DNA of 29,241 bases, taken from positions 1 to 29,241 of the forward strand of contig CAZXQU010000037.1 in the NCBI GenBank assembly GCA_964642545.1, read 5' to 3'. Below, piece by piece: positions 7,404 to 14,371 of this stretch (position 1 is the stretch's first letter; each line of letters opens with the position of its first letter). Origin of the DNA: QYOJ01 sp964642545. GTDB lineage: Bacteria; Bacteroidota; Bacteroidia; Bacteroidales; FEN-979. The notes under the pieces were generated by a model, which saw only the letters and a list, made by a program, of their open reading frames with translations, had not been told where the DNA came from and did no database searches. A program made the position numbers and the translations under genes.

Positions 7404-10163
7404 ATGGACACATTTTCATATTTAAATAATTTAGATAATTCAGCATTTGAAGAGCTGTATGAGAGCTTCAAAACCGATCCGGAATCGGTAGATGAAAGCT
7501 GGCGGAAATTTTTTGAAGGATTTGAATTTTGCCAGGTAAACTACAAAGCGGAGAAAGGCAAGTCATTCATCATCCCCAGTGAATTTTTGGTATTGAACCT
7601 GATTCGGGGTTATCGTGAGCGTGGGCATCTGTTTACCAAAACCAACCCGGTAAGAACCCGACGTACCTATACTCCCAGCCTTAACCCGGAGAACTTCGGC
7701 CTTGAAAAGAGTGAACTCGCAAAGACCTTCCAGGCAGGAAAAGAGCTTGGCATCGGGAACGCAACCTTGCAATCGATCATAGACCATCTGAATGAAACCT
7801 ATTGTCAGTCGATTGGAGTTGAATATATGTTTATCCGCAAACCCGAAATGGTTGAGTGGCTGCAGAAAAAGATGGAGTTAAGCCGTAACCGACCTGCTTT
7901 TTCCATTAAAGAGAAAAGTCACATCCTGACGAAGTTGGCCGAAGCCGTATTATTTGAAAAGTTTATCCATAAGAAATTTCCAGGACATAAGAGCTTCAGT
8001 CTGGAAGGATGTGAATCACTGATTCCTGCTCTTGAAGCTGTTGTGACTGTTGGCCAGGAGCTTGGCAATGAAGAGTTTATTTTCGGTATGGCTCACAGGG
8101 GGCGATTGAATGTGCTGGCTCATATCATGCAAAAGCCCTATTTCAAAATCTTTTCCGAATTTGAAGGAAAAGAGTATGAGGATGAGCAATTATTGGGTGA
8201 TGTAAAATATCACCTGGGATTCTCAACCGACATACCTGCCGATGATGGCAGCCGGATTCATCTCACAATGTGTCCCAACCCCTCTCATCTGGAAGCCGTT
8301 GATCCGGTTGTGGAAGGCCTCTCCAGGGCAATGATCGATAAAATATATTCGGGGAATTCCGACAAAGTCTCTCCTGTTTTGATCCACGGAGATGCATCTG
8401 TCTCGGGGCAGGGCATTATTTATGAGATTCTCCAGATGTCGGAATTGCCAGGGTATACAACAGGGGGAACAGTTCATCTGGTGGTAAATAATCAGATCGG
8501 ATTTACAACCAACTACCTTGAGGGACGCTCAAGTACCTATTGTACCGATGTTGCAAAAGCGATCCAGGCCCCAATCTTCCATGTCAATGCCGATGATGTG
8601 GAAGCAGTAGTATATACTGTCAAACTGGCAATGGAGTTCAGGCAAACTTTCCGCAAAGATATATTCATAGACCTGCTGGGATACAGGAAATTCGGACATA
8701 ATGAAAGCGATGAACCCCGTTTCACCCAGCCAATTCTTTATAAGGCTATCGAAAAACATGCAGATCCATTGGAAATCTATCTGAAAAAACTGGAGTCGGA
8801 AGGAAGTCTGGCAACTATTGATACCGATACGATCCACAATGGGATCAAAGAGAAGCTCGATCAGTGCTTTGAGAAGTCAAAAACGGTAGAAAAAGCCAAT
8901 ATCGATCCATTTCTGGATTCGAAACGGAGCAGTATCAGAAAAGCTACCACCGATGATTTTATCCATTCGCCTGATACTGGAGTCTCAAAACCAAAGCTGA
9001 TGGAAATTGGGAGCAAAATCACGGCATTGCCATCAGGTATCGCTTTCTTCCGAAAGATCGTAAAACTGCAGAACGACCGGAAAGAGATGCTGGAGAAAGA
9101 TAAACTCGACTGGGCGATGGCAGAGCTTCTTGCATATGGATCCCTTCTCCTTGAGGGCTTTCCGGTAAGGCTCAGCGGCCAGGATTCACAACGGGGGACA
9201 TTTTCACACCGACATTCGGTACTTACTGTTGAAGATTCGGAAGAGAAGTATATCCCGCTCGAACACCTCTCTCCCAACCAGGCAAGGTTTAGCGTTTACA
9301 ACTCTCCTCTCTCAGAATATGGGGTTCTTGGCTTCGACTATGGGTATGCATTGGGTCGCCTCAACTCCCTTACAATCTGGGAGGCTCAGTTCGGCGACTT
9401 CAGCAATGGAGCACAAGTGATCTCTGATCAGTATATCTGCTCCGCCGAAGAGAAATGGCGGGTGATGAATAACCTGGTTCTATACCTTCCTCATGGGTAT
9501 GAAGGCCAGGGCCCCGAGCACTCCAGCGGCCGTATCGAACGATTCCTCTCTATATGCGGTCATCTCAACATCCAGGTGGCAAACCTTACTACTCCTGCCA
9601 ATTTATTCCATGCGCTTCGCCGTCAACTTCACAGGGATATCCGTAAACCCTTGATCATCTTTACACCAAAAAGTTTACTTAGACACCCACAATGCATATC
9701 CTCCCTCGACGATCTGGCTTCAGGAGGATTCGAAGAGGTCATCGATGATGACTCAGCCGATCCGAAAAAGATCACAAAACTGGTCTTTTGCTCTGGAAAG
9801 ATCTATTATGACATCCTGAAGAAGAGAGAAGAGACTGAGAAGAATGATGTTGCCCTTATCCGAATCGAACAGTTCTATCCCTTTCCCCACCACCAACTTC
9901 GGGAGATCCTTAACAGGTATCCTATGGCTGCAGCGTTTGATTGGGTGCAGGAAGAACCTTCCAATATGGGTGCATGGAACTTTATCCAGGGCATATGGGA
10001 TGATGCAACCCTAAACGTGGTTGCACGTCCATCAAGTGGCAGTACGGCAACCGGCTCGTCACAGCTGCATAAGATCCAGCAAAACCTGCTTGCCGAAAAG
10101 GCTCTTGGGATGTGCACATGCGAACATGCTCACGGCTCCTGTAAACTTGAGTGTGCCTTATAA
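7404..10163 (+). CDS. sucA: 2-oxoglutarate dehydrogenase E1 component
   Basis: This is the thiamine-diphosphate decarboxylase of the 2-oxoglutarate dehydrogenase complex in the TCA cycle. The N-terminal segment FSYLNNLDNSAFEELYESF is the E1 lead-in. Core motifs follow: GMAHRGRLNVLA, CPNPSHLEAVDPVVEG, GDASVSGQGIIYE, NNQIGFTTN, NADDVEAV, and YRKFGHNESDEPRFTQP. The second half carries the transketolase-like pyrimidine part (LSGQDSQRGTFSHRH, EAQFGDFSNGAQV, PHGYEGQGPEHSS) and the family C-terminus (WVQEEPSNMGAW). The length of 919 residues is normal. ATG 7404 is right for the family N-terminus. The E2 gene follows 53 bases later. The C-terminus has a short Cys/His-rich tail (CTCEHAHGSCKLEC) that I do not recognise from the family. 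Confidence 0.96.
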   Translation: MDTFSYLNNLDNSAFEELYESFKTDPESVDESWRKFFEGFEFCQVNYKAEKGKSFIIPSEFLVLNLIRGYRERGHLFTKTNPVRTRRTYTPSLNPENFGLEKSELAKTFQAGKELGIGNATLQSIIDHLNETYCQSIGVEYMFIRKPEMVEWLQKKMELSRNRPAFSIKEKSHILTKLAEAVLFEKFIHKKFPGHKSFSLEGCESLIPALEAVVTVGQELGNEEFIFGMAHRGRLNVLAHIMQKPYFKIFSEFEGKEYEDEQLLGDVKYHLGFSTDIPADDGSRIHLTMCPNPSHLEAVDPVVEGLSRAMIDKIYSGNSDKVSPVLIHGDASVSGQGIIYEILQMSELPGYTTGGTVHLVVNNQIGFTTNYLEGRSSTYCTDVAKAIQAPIFHVNADDVEAVVYTVKLAMEFRQTFRKDIFIDLLGYRKFGHNESDEPRFTQPILYKAIEKHADPLEIYLKKLESEGSLATIDTDTIHNGIKEKLDQCFEKSKTVEKANIDPFLDSKRSSIRKATTDDFIHSPDTGVSKPKLMEIGSKITALPSGIAFFRKIVKLQNDRKEMLEKDKLDWAMAELLAYGSLLLEGFPVRLSGQDSQRGTFSHRHSVLTVEDSEEKYIPLEHLSPNQARFSVYNSPLSEYGVLGFDYGYALGRLNSLTIWEAQFGDFSNGAQVISDQYICSAEEKWRVMNNLVLYLPHGYEGQGPEHSSGRIERFLSICGHLNIQVANLTTPANLFHALRRQLHRDIRKPLIIFTPKSLLRHPQCISSLDDLASGGFEEVIDDDSADPKKITKLVFCSGKIYYDILKKREETEKNDVALIRIEQFYPFPHHQLREILNRYPMAAAFDWVQEEPSNMGAWNFIQGIWDDATLNVVARPSSGSTATGSSQLHKIQQNLLAEKALGMCTCEHAHGSCKLECAL

Positions 10164-10174
10164 GATTTTGTTGC

Positions 10175-10182
10175 TATTTTTG
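10175..10182 (+). promoter_or_regulatory. -7 box TATTTTTG upstream of sucB
   Basis: This exact TAnnTTTG match in the 53-base gap between sucA and sucB predicts a leader of about 30 bases. The -33 region is unconvincing (nearest TTG is 25 bases upstream), so sucB may simply be read through from sucA. Confidence 0.4.
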
Positions 10183-10216
10183 CAACGTTAACCTGAACTT
10201 ATACGTAAACCCAGTC

Positions 10217-11410
10217 ATGATAGAGATAAAAGTTCCCAGTCCGGGAGAATCCATCACCCAGGTCCAGATTGCACGATGGTTAGTTGATGATGGCGAAACT
10301 GTAGACAAAGACCAGGAGATCGTTGAAATCGATTCCGACAAAGCAACGTTCCCGGTTGCTGCACCCGAAAATGGGAAAGTGACCATTGTAATTCCCGAAG
10401 GTGAAACAGTCGACGTTGGAGCAGTGATCGCCACGATAGAAGTTGGCAGTGGGAAGTCACCAGTTGACAGTCCACAGTTGGCAGTTGGCAGTCCACAGTT
10501 GGCAGTTGGCAGTACCAGCCTCAATGCGACTCCTCTGGCAAAGAAGATCATCGCCGAGAAGAAAGTCGACGCTGTGGCACTTACCATAGCGTTTCCCGGA
10601 AAAAGGATTACACGGAAGGAGATTGAATCATTCATAAAAACCAGGAAGGAAGAGAAAGGCCAATTTGTCTTTTCCGGAGATCGTACCGAGACCCGCAAAA
10701 AGTTGTCAACGCTGCGCCTGAAGCTTGCCGAACGCTTGGTTTCGGTTAAAAACGATACCGCCATGCTCACCACCTTCAATGAAATTAATATGAAGAAGGT
10801 GCTGGATATCAAAGAGCTTTATTACACGCGCTTCAAAGAGAAATATGGTGTTGGGATAGGCCTGATGTCCTTCTTTACTAAAGCCGTAAGCCTTGCATTA
10901 CAGGATTTTCCTGCCATAAATTCGATGATTGACGGGGAAGAGTTAGTAACACCCAATTATGTGGATATGGGGATTGCGGTAAGTGCGCCCAAAGGGTTAG
11001 TAGTCCCTGTCATCCGCAATACTGAATCAATGAGCCTGGCTGAGATTGAGATCAGGATCAAAGAGATGGCAGTAAAGGCAAGGGAAAACCGAATCACCAT
11101 TGATGATATGAAAGGTGGATCATTCACCATCTCAAATGGAGGAGTTTATGGCTCTCTGATGTCAACACCCATTCTCAATCCACCTCAAAGCGCAATCCTG
11201 GGAATGCATAAAATCATGGATCGTCCGGTTGCCGTTGATGGCAAAGTTGAGATACTCCCTATGATGTACGTTGCACTCTCCTATGACCATCGTGTCATCG
11301 ACGGAAGAGAATCAGTCAGCTTCCTGGTCAGGGTCAGGGAGATTATCGAAGAACCTGGCAGAATGTTAACCGGCGGGGAGGACCTGTATCAGGTTCTGCT
11401 TGATATCTGA
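10217..11410 (+). CDS. sucB: 2-oxoglutarate dehydrogenase E2, dihydrolipoyl succinyltransferase
   Basis: This is the core of the 2-oxoglutarate dehydrogenase complex, moving the succinyl group from lipoamide to CoA. ATG 10217 (MIEIKVPSPGESI) is chosen because the lipoyl domain starts there; the open frame back to 10151 adds unrelated residues. The lipoyl domain occupies residues 1-75 with the modified lysine K42 in DSDKATF. A linker (about 76-100) is encoded by a 7-base tandem array and reads SPQLAVG twice. The E3-binding domain follows (NATPLAKKI to RITRKEIESFI), and the catalytic domain ends with H358-RVIDG including D362. The length of 397 residues is normal. nadB begins eight bases after the stop. 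No E3 (lpd) gene is in the window. Confidence 0.95.
   Translation: MIEIKVPSPGESITQVQIARWLVDDGETVDKDQEIVEIDSDKATFPVAAPENGKVTIVIPEGETVDVGAVIATIEVGSGKSPVDSPQLAVGSPQLAVGSTSLNATPLAKKIIAEKKVDAVALTIAFPGKRITRKEIESFIKTRKEEKGQFVFSGDRTETRKKLSTLRLKLAERLVSVKNDTAMLTTFNEINMKKVLDIKELYYTRFKEKYGVGIGLMSFFTKAVSLALQDFPAINSMIDGEELVTPNYVDMGIAVSAPKGLVVPVIRNTESMSLAEIEIRIKEMAVKARENRITIDDMKGGSFTISNGGVYGSLMSTPILNPPQSAILGMHKIMDRPVAVDGKVEILPMMYVALSYDHRVIDGRESVSFLVRVREIIEEPGRMLTGGEDLYQVLLDI
10441..10517 (+). repeat. In-frame 7-base tandem array inside sucB, word AGTTGGC/AGTCCAC
   Basis: Eleven consecutive 7-base units, each starting with AGT, run without a break: AGTTGGC, AGTGGGA, AGTCACC, AGTTGAC, AGTCCAC, AGTTGGC, AGTTGGC, AGTCCAC, AGTTGGC, AGTTGGC, AGTACCA. 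Three units make 21 bases, so the protein repeats every seven residues (SPQLAVG). The main word has no stop codon in any frame on either strand. It encodes the linker between the lipoyl and E3-binding domains. Confidence 0.95.
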
Positions 11411-11418
11411 AAATTACC

Positions 11419-12987
11419 ATGAGAACCCATGTCGATTTTTTAATCGTTGGGTCGGGAATAGCCGGCCTTACCTTTGCATTAAAGGTGGCAGAAAAGGATA
11501 AAGTATGTATCGTCACCAAGCAAAAGATGGACGATACGGCTACCAGCTACGCACAGGGAGGAATTGCAGCCGTGATGTATACACCCGACACTTACGAGAA
11601 ACACATCAATGATACTATCATTGCAGGAGATGGCCTGTGTAAAGAACACATCGTCAGATTTACGATTCAAGAATCGACCGACAGGATCAAAGAACTCGTT
11701 TCATGGGGAACCAAGTTCGATAAAGATGCAACGGGGCACTACGACCTGGCTAAAGAGGGCGGGCATTCTGAAAACAGGGTACTGCGACACAAAGACAGTA
11801 CCGGAAAAGAGATTGAAGATACGCTGATCGATCAGGTGCGAAGACACCCGAATATCGAGGTATTGGAGAACCATTATGCCATTGATATCATCACCCAGCA
11901 CCACCTTGGAATTGAGGTAAACATCCGCACTTCGGATGTCACCTGCTATGGAGTTTATGTTCTAAACCCAAAGACCAATATGGTTGATACCATCCTTGCC
12001 AAGGTAACCCTTGTTGCAACGGGAGGAGCTGGCAACATATACAGCAATACCACCAATCCAACAGTTGCTACCGGAGATGGCATTGCCATGGTCTATCGCG
12101 CCAAAGGAGTCATTGAGAATATGGAGTTTGTACAATTTCATCCTACCGCACTCTTTCATCCACAGGAACGCCCCTCCTTTTTAATTACCGAAGCGCTACG
12201 CGGGTTTGGCGGTATTCTAAAGGACTATAGCGGGAAAGAGTTCATGCAAAAATACGATGCACGGCTTTCCCTGGCCCCCCGCGATATCGTTGCAAGAGCC
12301 ATCGACAGCGAACTAAAGATCAGCGGAGAAGACTTTGTCTACCTCGATTGCAGACATCTCAATAAAAATGACCTGATCAGGCAATTCCCCAGAATCTACG
12401 CGAAATGTCTGAGTCTTGGGATCGATATTTCACGGGATCTCATCCCGGTTGTTCCTGCCGCACATTATATCTGTGGTGGGATCAAAACAGATGAATTCGG
12501 ACAATCTACCATCAAGAATCTTTATTCATCCGGAGAGTGCGCCAGTACCGGTATGCATGGAGCCAACCGCCTGGCATCTAACTCACTACTCGAATCAGTC
12601 GTTTTCTCTCACCGTGCCAGCCAGCATGCCATCAAACGTCTTCCCAACATTGATTACTGCAATGCTATCCCCGATTGGGATGCCGAAGGAATGGTCCTCA
12701 CCGAAGAGATGATCCTGATTACACAATCTCAAAAAGAGCTCCAGGCCATTATGAGCAGCTACGTTGGCATCGTTAGATCGAACTTGCGTTTGCAACGTGC
12801 GCTCGACAGACTGAACCTGCTATTTGAAGAGACGGAAGATCTTTATAACAAATCCATCCTAACACCACGCCTTTGCGAACTGCGTAACATGATCAATGTT
12901 GCCTACCTTGTGATTAAACAGGCCACCGCTCGTAAAGAGAACAGAGGATTACACTACTCACTCGATTACTCTCAAAAGAAAGACTGA
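11419..12987 (+). CDS. nadB: L-aspartate oxidase
   Basis: NadB oxidises L-aspartate to iminoaspartate, the first step of de novo NAD synthesis, with FAD as cofactor. The N-terminal FAD-binding motif is FLIVGSGIAGLTFAL. SYAQGGIAAV, GGHSENRVLRHKDSTGKEIE, VQFHPTALFHP, LAPRDIVARAID, HYICGGIKTDEFGQST and YSSGECASTGMHGANRLASN are the usual family blocks, and the last sets it with NadB rather than SdhA/FrdA. The C-terminal helical domain holds LRELRN-like SILTPRLCELRNMI. The length of 522 residues is normal. It starts eight bases after sucB, so it may share that transcript. NadA and NadC are not in the window. Confidence 0.95.
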   Translation: MRTHVDFLIVGSGIAGLTFALKVAEKDKVCIVTKQKMDDTATSYAQGGIAAVMYTPDTYEKHINDTIIAGDGLCKEHIVRFTIQESTDRIKELVSWGTKFDKDATGHYDLAKEGGHSENRVLRHKDSTGKEIEDTLIDQVRRHPNIEVLENHYAIDIITQHHLGIEVNIRTSDVTCYGVYVLNPKTNMVDTILAKVTLVATGGAGNIYSNTTNPTVATGDGIAMVYRAKGVIENMEFVQFHPTALFHPQERPSFLITEALRGFGGILKDYSGKEFMQKYDARLSLAPRDIVARAIDSELKISGEDFVYLDCRHLNKNDLIRQFPRIYAKCLSLGIDISRDLIPVVPAAHYICGGIKTDEFGQSTIKNLYSSGECASTGMHGANRLASNSLLESVVFSHRASQHAIKRLPNIDYCNAIPDWDAEGMVLTEEMILITQSQKELQAIMSSYVGIVRSNLRLQRALDRLNLLFEETEDLYNKSILTPRLCELRNMINVAYLVIKQATARKENRGLHYSLDYSQKKD

Positions 12988-12992
12988 TAGAA

Positions 12993-13193
12993 ATGGCTCT
13001 TATCAAAACAGCAAAAGGGGTACTTCCCAGTTTTGGAGAAGGATGCTTTCTGGCAGATAATGCAACTATGACCGGCGACGTAGTAATGGTAAAGGAGGGA
13101 ACTGTGGTTCCATCGGGAGGTTTCCCTGATATTTACTGGATGCCTAATTTTTGTTTCACTGCAGGCATCATATCGTTGGCAGGTGTGGAATAG
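12993..13193 (+). pseudogene. Remnant of a gamma-carbonic-anhydrase / hexapeptide-repeat gene
   Basis: The frame starts with ATG five bases after the nadB stop. Its first 32 residues (to about 13088: MALIKTAKG, FGEGCFLADNATMTGDVVM) are those of the N-terminus of the YrdA/PaaY-like gamma-carbonic-anhydrase family, normally about 170 residues of left-handed beta-helix. After that the family match stops and the frame runs through unrelated sequence into the 3' end of the opposite-strand ompH, ending after 66 codons. No metal-binding His remains. The short stretch VKEGTVVPSGG (to 13121) faintly resembles the C-terminal turn of hexapeptide proteins, so an internal deletion joining the two ends is one explanation. 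The product is not expected to fold or work. Confidence 0.7.
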
Positions 13194-13657
13194 AGAACCA
13201 CATCTTCAATCGCATTCAGCACATACGTGTATCCGTTTTCCTTGGCAACAGTTGCAATAGCTGATTTTGCCTCATCAATCAGTGGCTGAAGGAGTTTTTG
13301 TTGCTTAGCCTGAAGATCTTGTTGTGCCTGAGCCTGAAAAGCATCAATTCGTTCCTGTAGCTGCTGGAGTTCCTGTTCTTTATTCTGCTTGATGATAGGG
13401 GACATCCCTTCAGATTTCGACTGATAATCGAGATATTTGTTCTCAAACTCAGTGCGCATCTGGTCCATTTGTTCTGTCAGAGTTCCTTGGTATTTCTGGA
13501 GAGAAGTTCGAACTGAGTCAATTCCGGGCATTGATTGAAGCAGGGTGTTGAAATCAACATATCCTATCTTTAAAGGAGTCTGGGTCTGAGCCTGGGAACT
13601 AAATGCTATACCAACGAAGAGTGCCATTACGGCGAAAATCTTTGCAAATTTTTTCAT
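13133..13657 (-). CDS. OmpH/Skp-family periplasmic chaperone (second copy)
   Basis: Skp-like proteins hold unfolded outer-membrane proteins in the periplasm on the way to BamA. The 174-residue product has a clear signal peptide (MKKFAKIFAVMALFVGIAFSS, cleavage after QAQ), the family start KIGYVDFNTLLQSMPG, a long charged and Gln-rich coiled-coil stretch (about residues 55-130), and the family end TYVLNAIEDVVLYSTPANDM. It lies 81 bases after the first ompH gene, with its own candidate promoter in the gap. The 3' end meets the gamma-carbonic-anhydrase remnant on the other strand, but the ompH C-terminus itself looks complete. Confidence 0.9.
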   Translation of the reverse strand: MKKFAKIFAVMALFVGIAFSSQAQTQTPLKIGYVDFNTLLQSMPGIDSVRTSLQKYQGTLTEQMDQMRTEFENKYLDYQSKSEGMSPIIKQNKEQELQQLQERIDAFQAQAQQDLQAKQQKLLQPLIDEAKSAIATVAKENGYTYVLNAIEDVVLYSTPANDMMPAVKQKLGIQ

Positions 13658-13694
13658 TGTTTTCTTTTATAATTGGTTTATACTTTTAAGTTCG

Positions 13695-13702
13695 CAAAAT
13701 TA
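13695..13702 (-). promoter_or_regulatory. Minus-strand -7 box TAATTTTG for the second ompH
   Basis: CAAAATTA on the plus strand reads TAATTTTG on the minus strand, an exact TAnnTTTG match 37 bases before the ATG at 13657. No good -33 element is visible. It could allow extra expression of this copy beyond the operon transcript. Confidence 0.45.
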
Positions 13703-13738
13703 GAAAAAATATCTTTACTATATCGTTGTCTAACGGGT

Positions 13739-14326
13739 TTATTTTCGGTCCTTTGCTCCTGATGGCTTTGATGATCCTGATCCTCCGGAAGACTGGCTAC
13801 GGGTCCTTGAACCCATCGAAGCTCCAAGCTGGTCAAGCACATCATCACTGATATCGTATTTGGGATTGGCATACATTATCGTAAGGCTGCCTGATTTATC
13901 AAAGATCGCAGAATAATTATAATCCTCGGCGATCTGCTGGATGGCATTGTAAATCTTTTCCTGAATCGGTTTGACTAACTCCTGACGCTTTTTAAAAAGT
14001 TCCCCATCTTTCCCGAAATAATTGCGTTGCAAATTTTTTGACTCTTTTTCCAGGTCAACGATCTCCTGCTCCTTTTTTTTCTTCATCTCTTCAGGAAGAA
14101 GCACCGATTGCGCCTGATAATTATCATACATTTTGGACACCTCTGCAAACTTGGTTTCAATCTCCGTTTGCCACTGAACCGATAGCTCTTCAATCTGGGC
14201 CTGTGCTTCAGCATATTCGGGGATATTATCGAGAATATACTTGGTGTCAACATAGGCAAATTTTTGTGCCTGAATCATAGTCAGGGCGAACACCAACCCT
14301 AAAACTATCAATATAATTTTTTTCAT
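13739..14326 (-). CDS. OmpH/Skp-family periplasmic chaperone (first copy)
   Basis: This 195-residue Skp-like chaperone lies directly downstream of bamA, as usual in Bacteroidota. The signal peptide is MKKIILIVLGLVFALTMIQAQ, followed by KFAYVDTKYILDNIPEYAEA, a long coiled coil rich in Glu, Gln and Lys (about residues 40-110), and YSAIFDKSGSLTIMYANPKYDISDDVL-type family residues. The last 20 residues are a Ser/Gly/Lys-rich low-complexity tail (SQSSGGSGSSKPSG), absent from the second copy. The 43 bases between bamA and this gene are mostly an 8-base tandem array. Confidence 0.9.
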   Translation of the reverse strand: MKKIILIVLGLVFALTMIQAQKFAYVDTKYILDNIPEYAEAQAQIEELSVQWQTEIETKFAEVSKMYDNYQAQSVLLPEEMKKKKEQEIVDLEKESKNLQRNYFGKDGELFKKRQELVKPIQEKIYNAIQQIAEDYNYSAIFDKSGSLTIMYANPKYDISDDVLDQLGASMGSRTRSQSSGGSGSSKPSGAKDRK

Positions 14327-14339
14327 GATTTTCGTTTTT

Positions 14340-14371
14340 CGCTATTTCGCTAGTTCACTATTTCACTATTT
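14340..14371 (-). repeat. 8-base tandem array AAATAGTG/AACTAGCG at the bamA stop codon
   Basis: On the minus strand four units run in order: AAATAGTG (14371-14364), AAATAGTG (14363-14356), AACTAGCG (14355-14348), AAATAGCG (14347-14340), then a partial AAAAACG. The first unit includes two bases of the bamA TAA stop (14372-14370). Each unit carries TAG, so every frame is closed within 24 bases. A single copy of the same word also lies on the lgt stop codon at 25703-25710. Confidence 0.9.

Noticed and set aside
10441..10517. Short direct repeats as a possible CRISPR array
   Set aside because: The units are contiguous 7-base words with no spacers and are in frame within sucB. The same reasoning applies to the other arrays.
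13739..14326. Two neighbouring ompH genes as a recent tandem duplication
   Set aside because: The two proteins share little beyond family motifs and differ in tail and length, so the duplication is old; paired copies are usual in the phylum.
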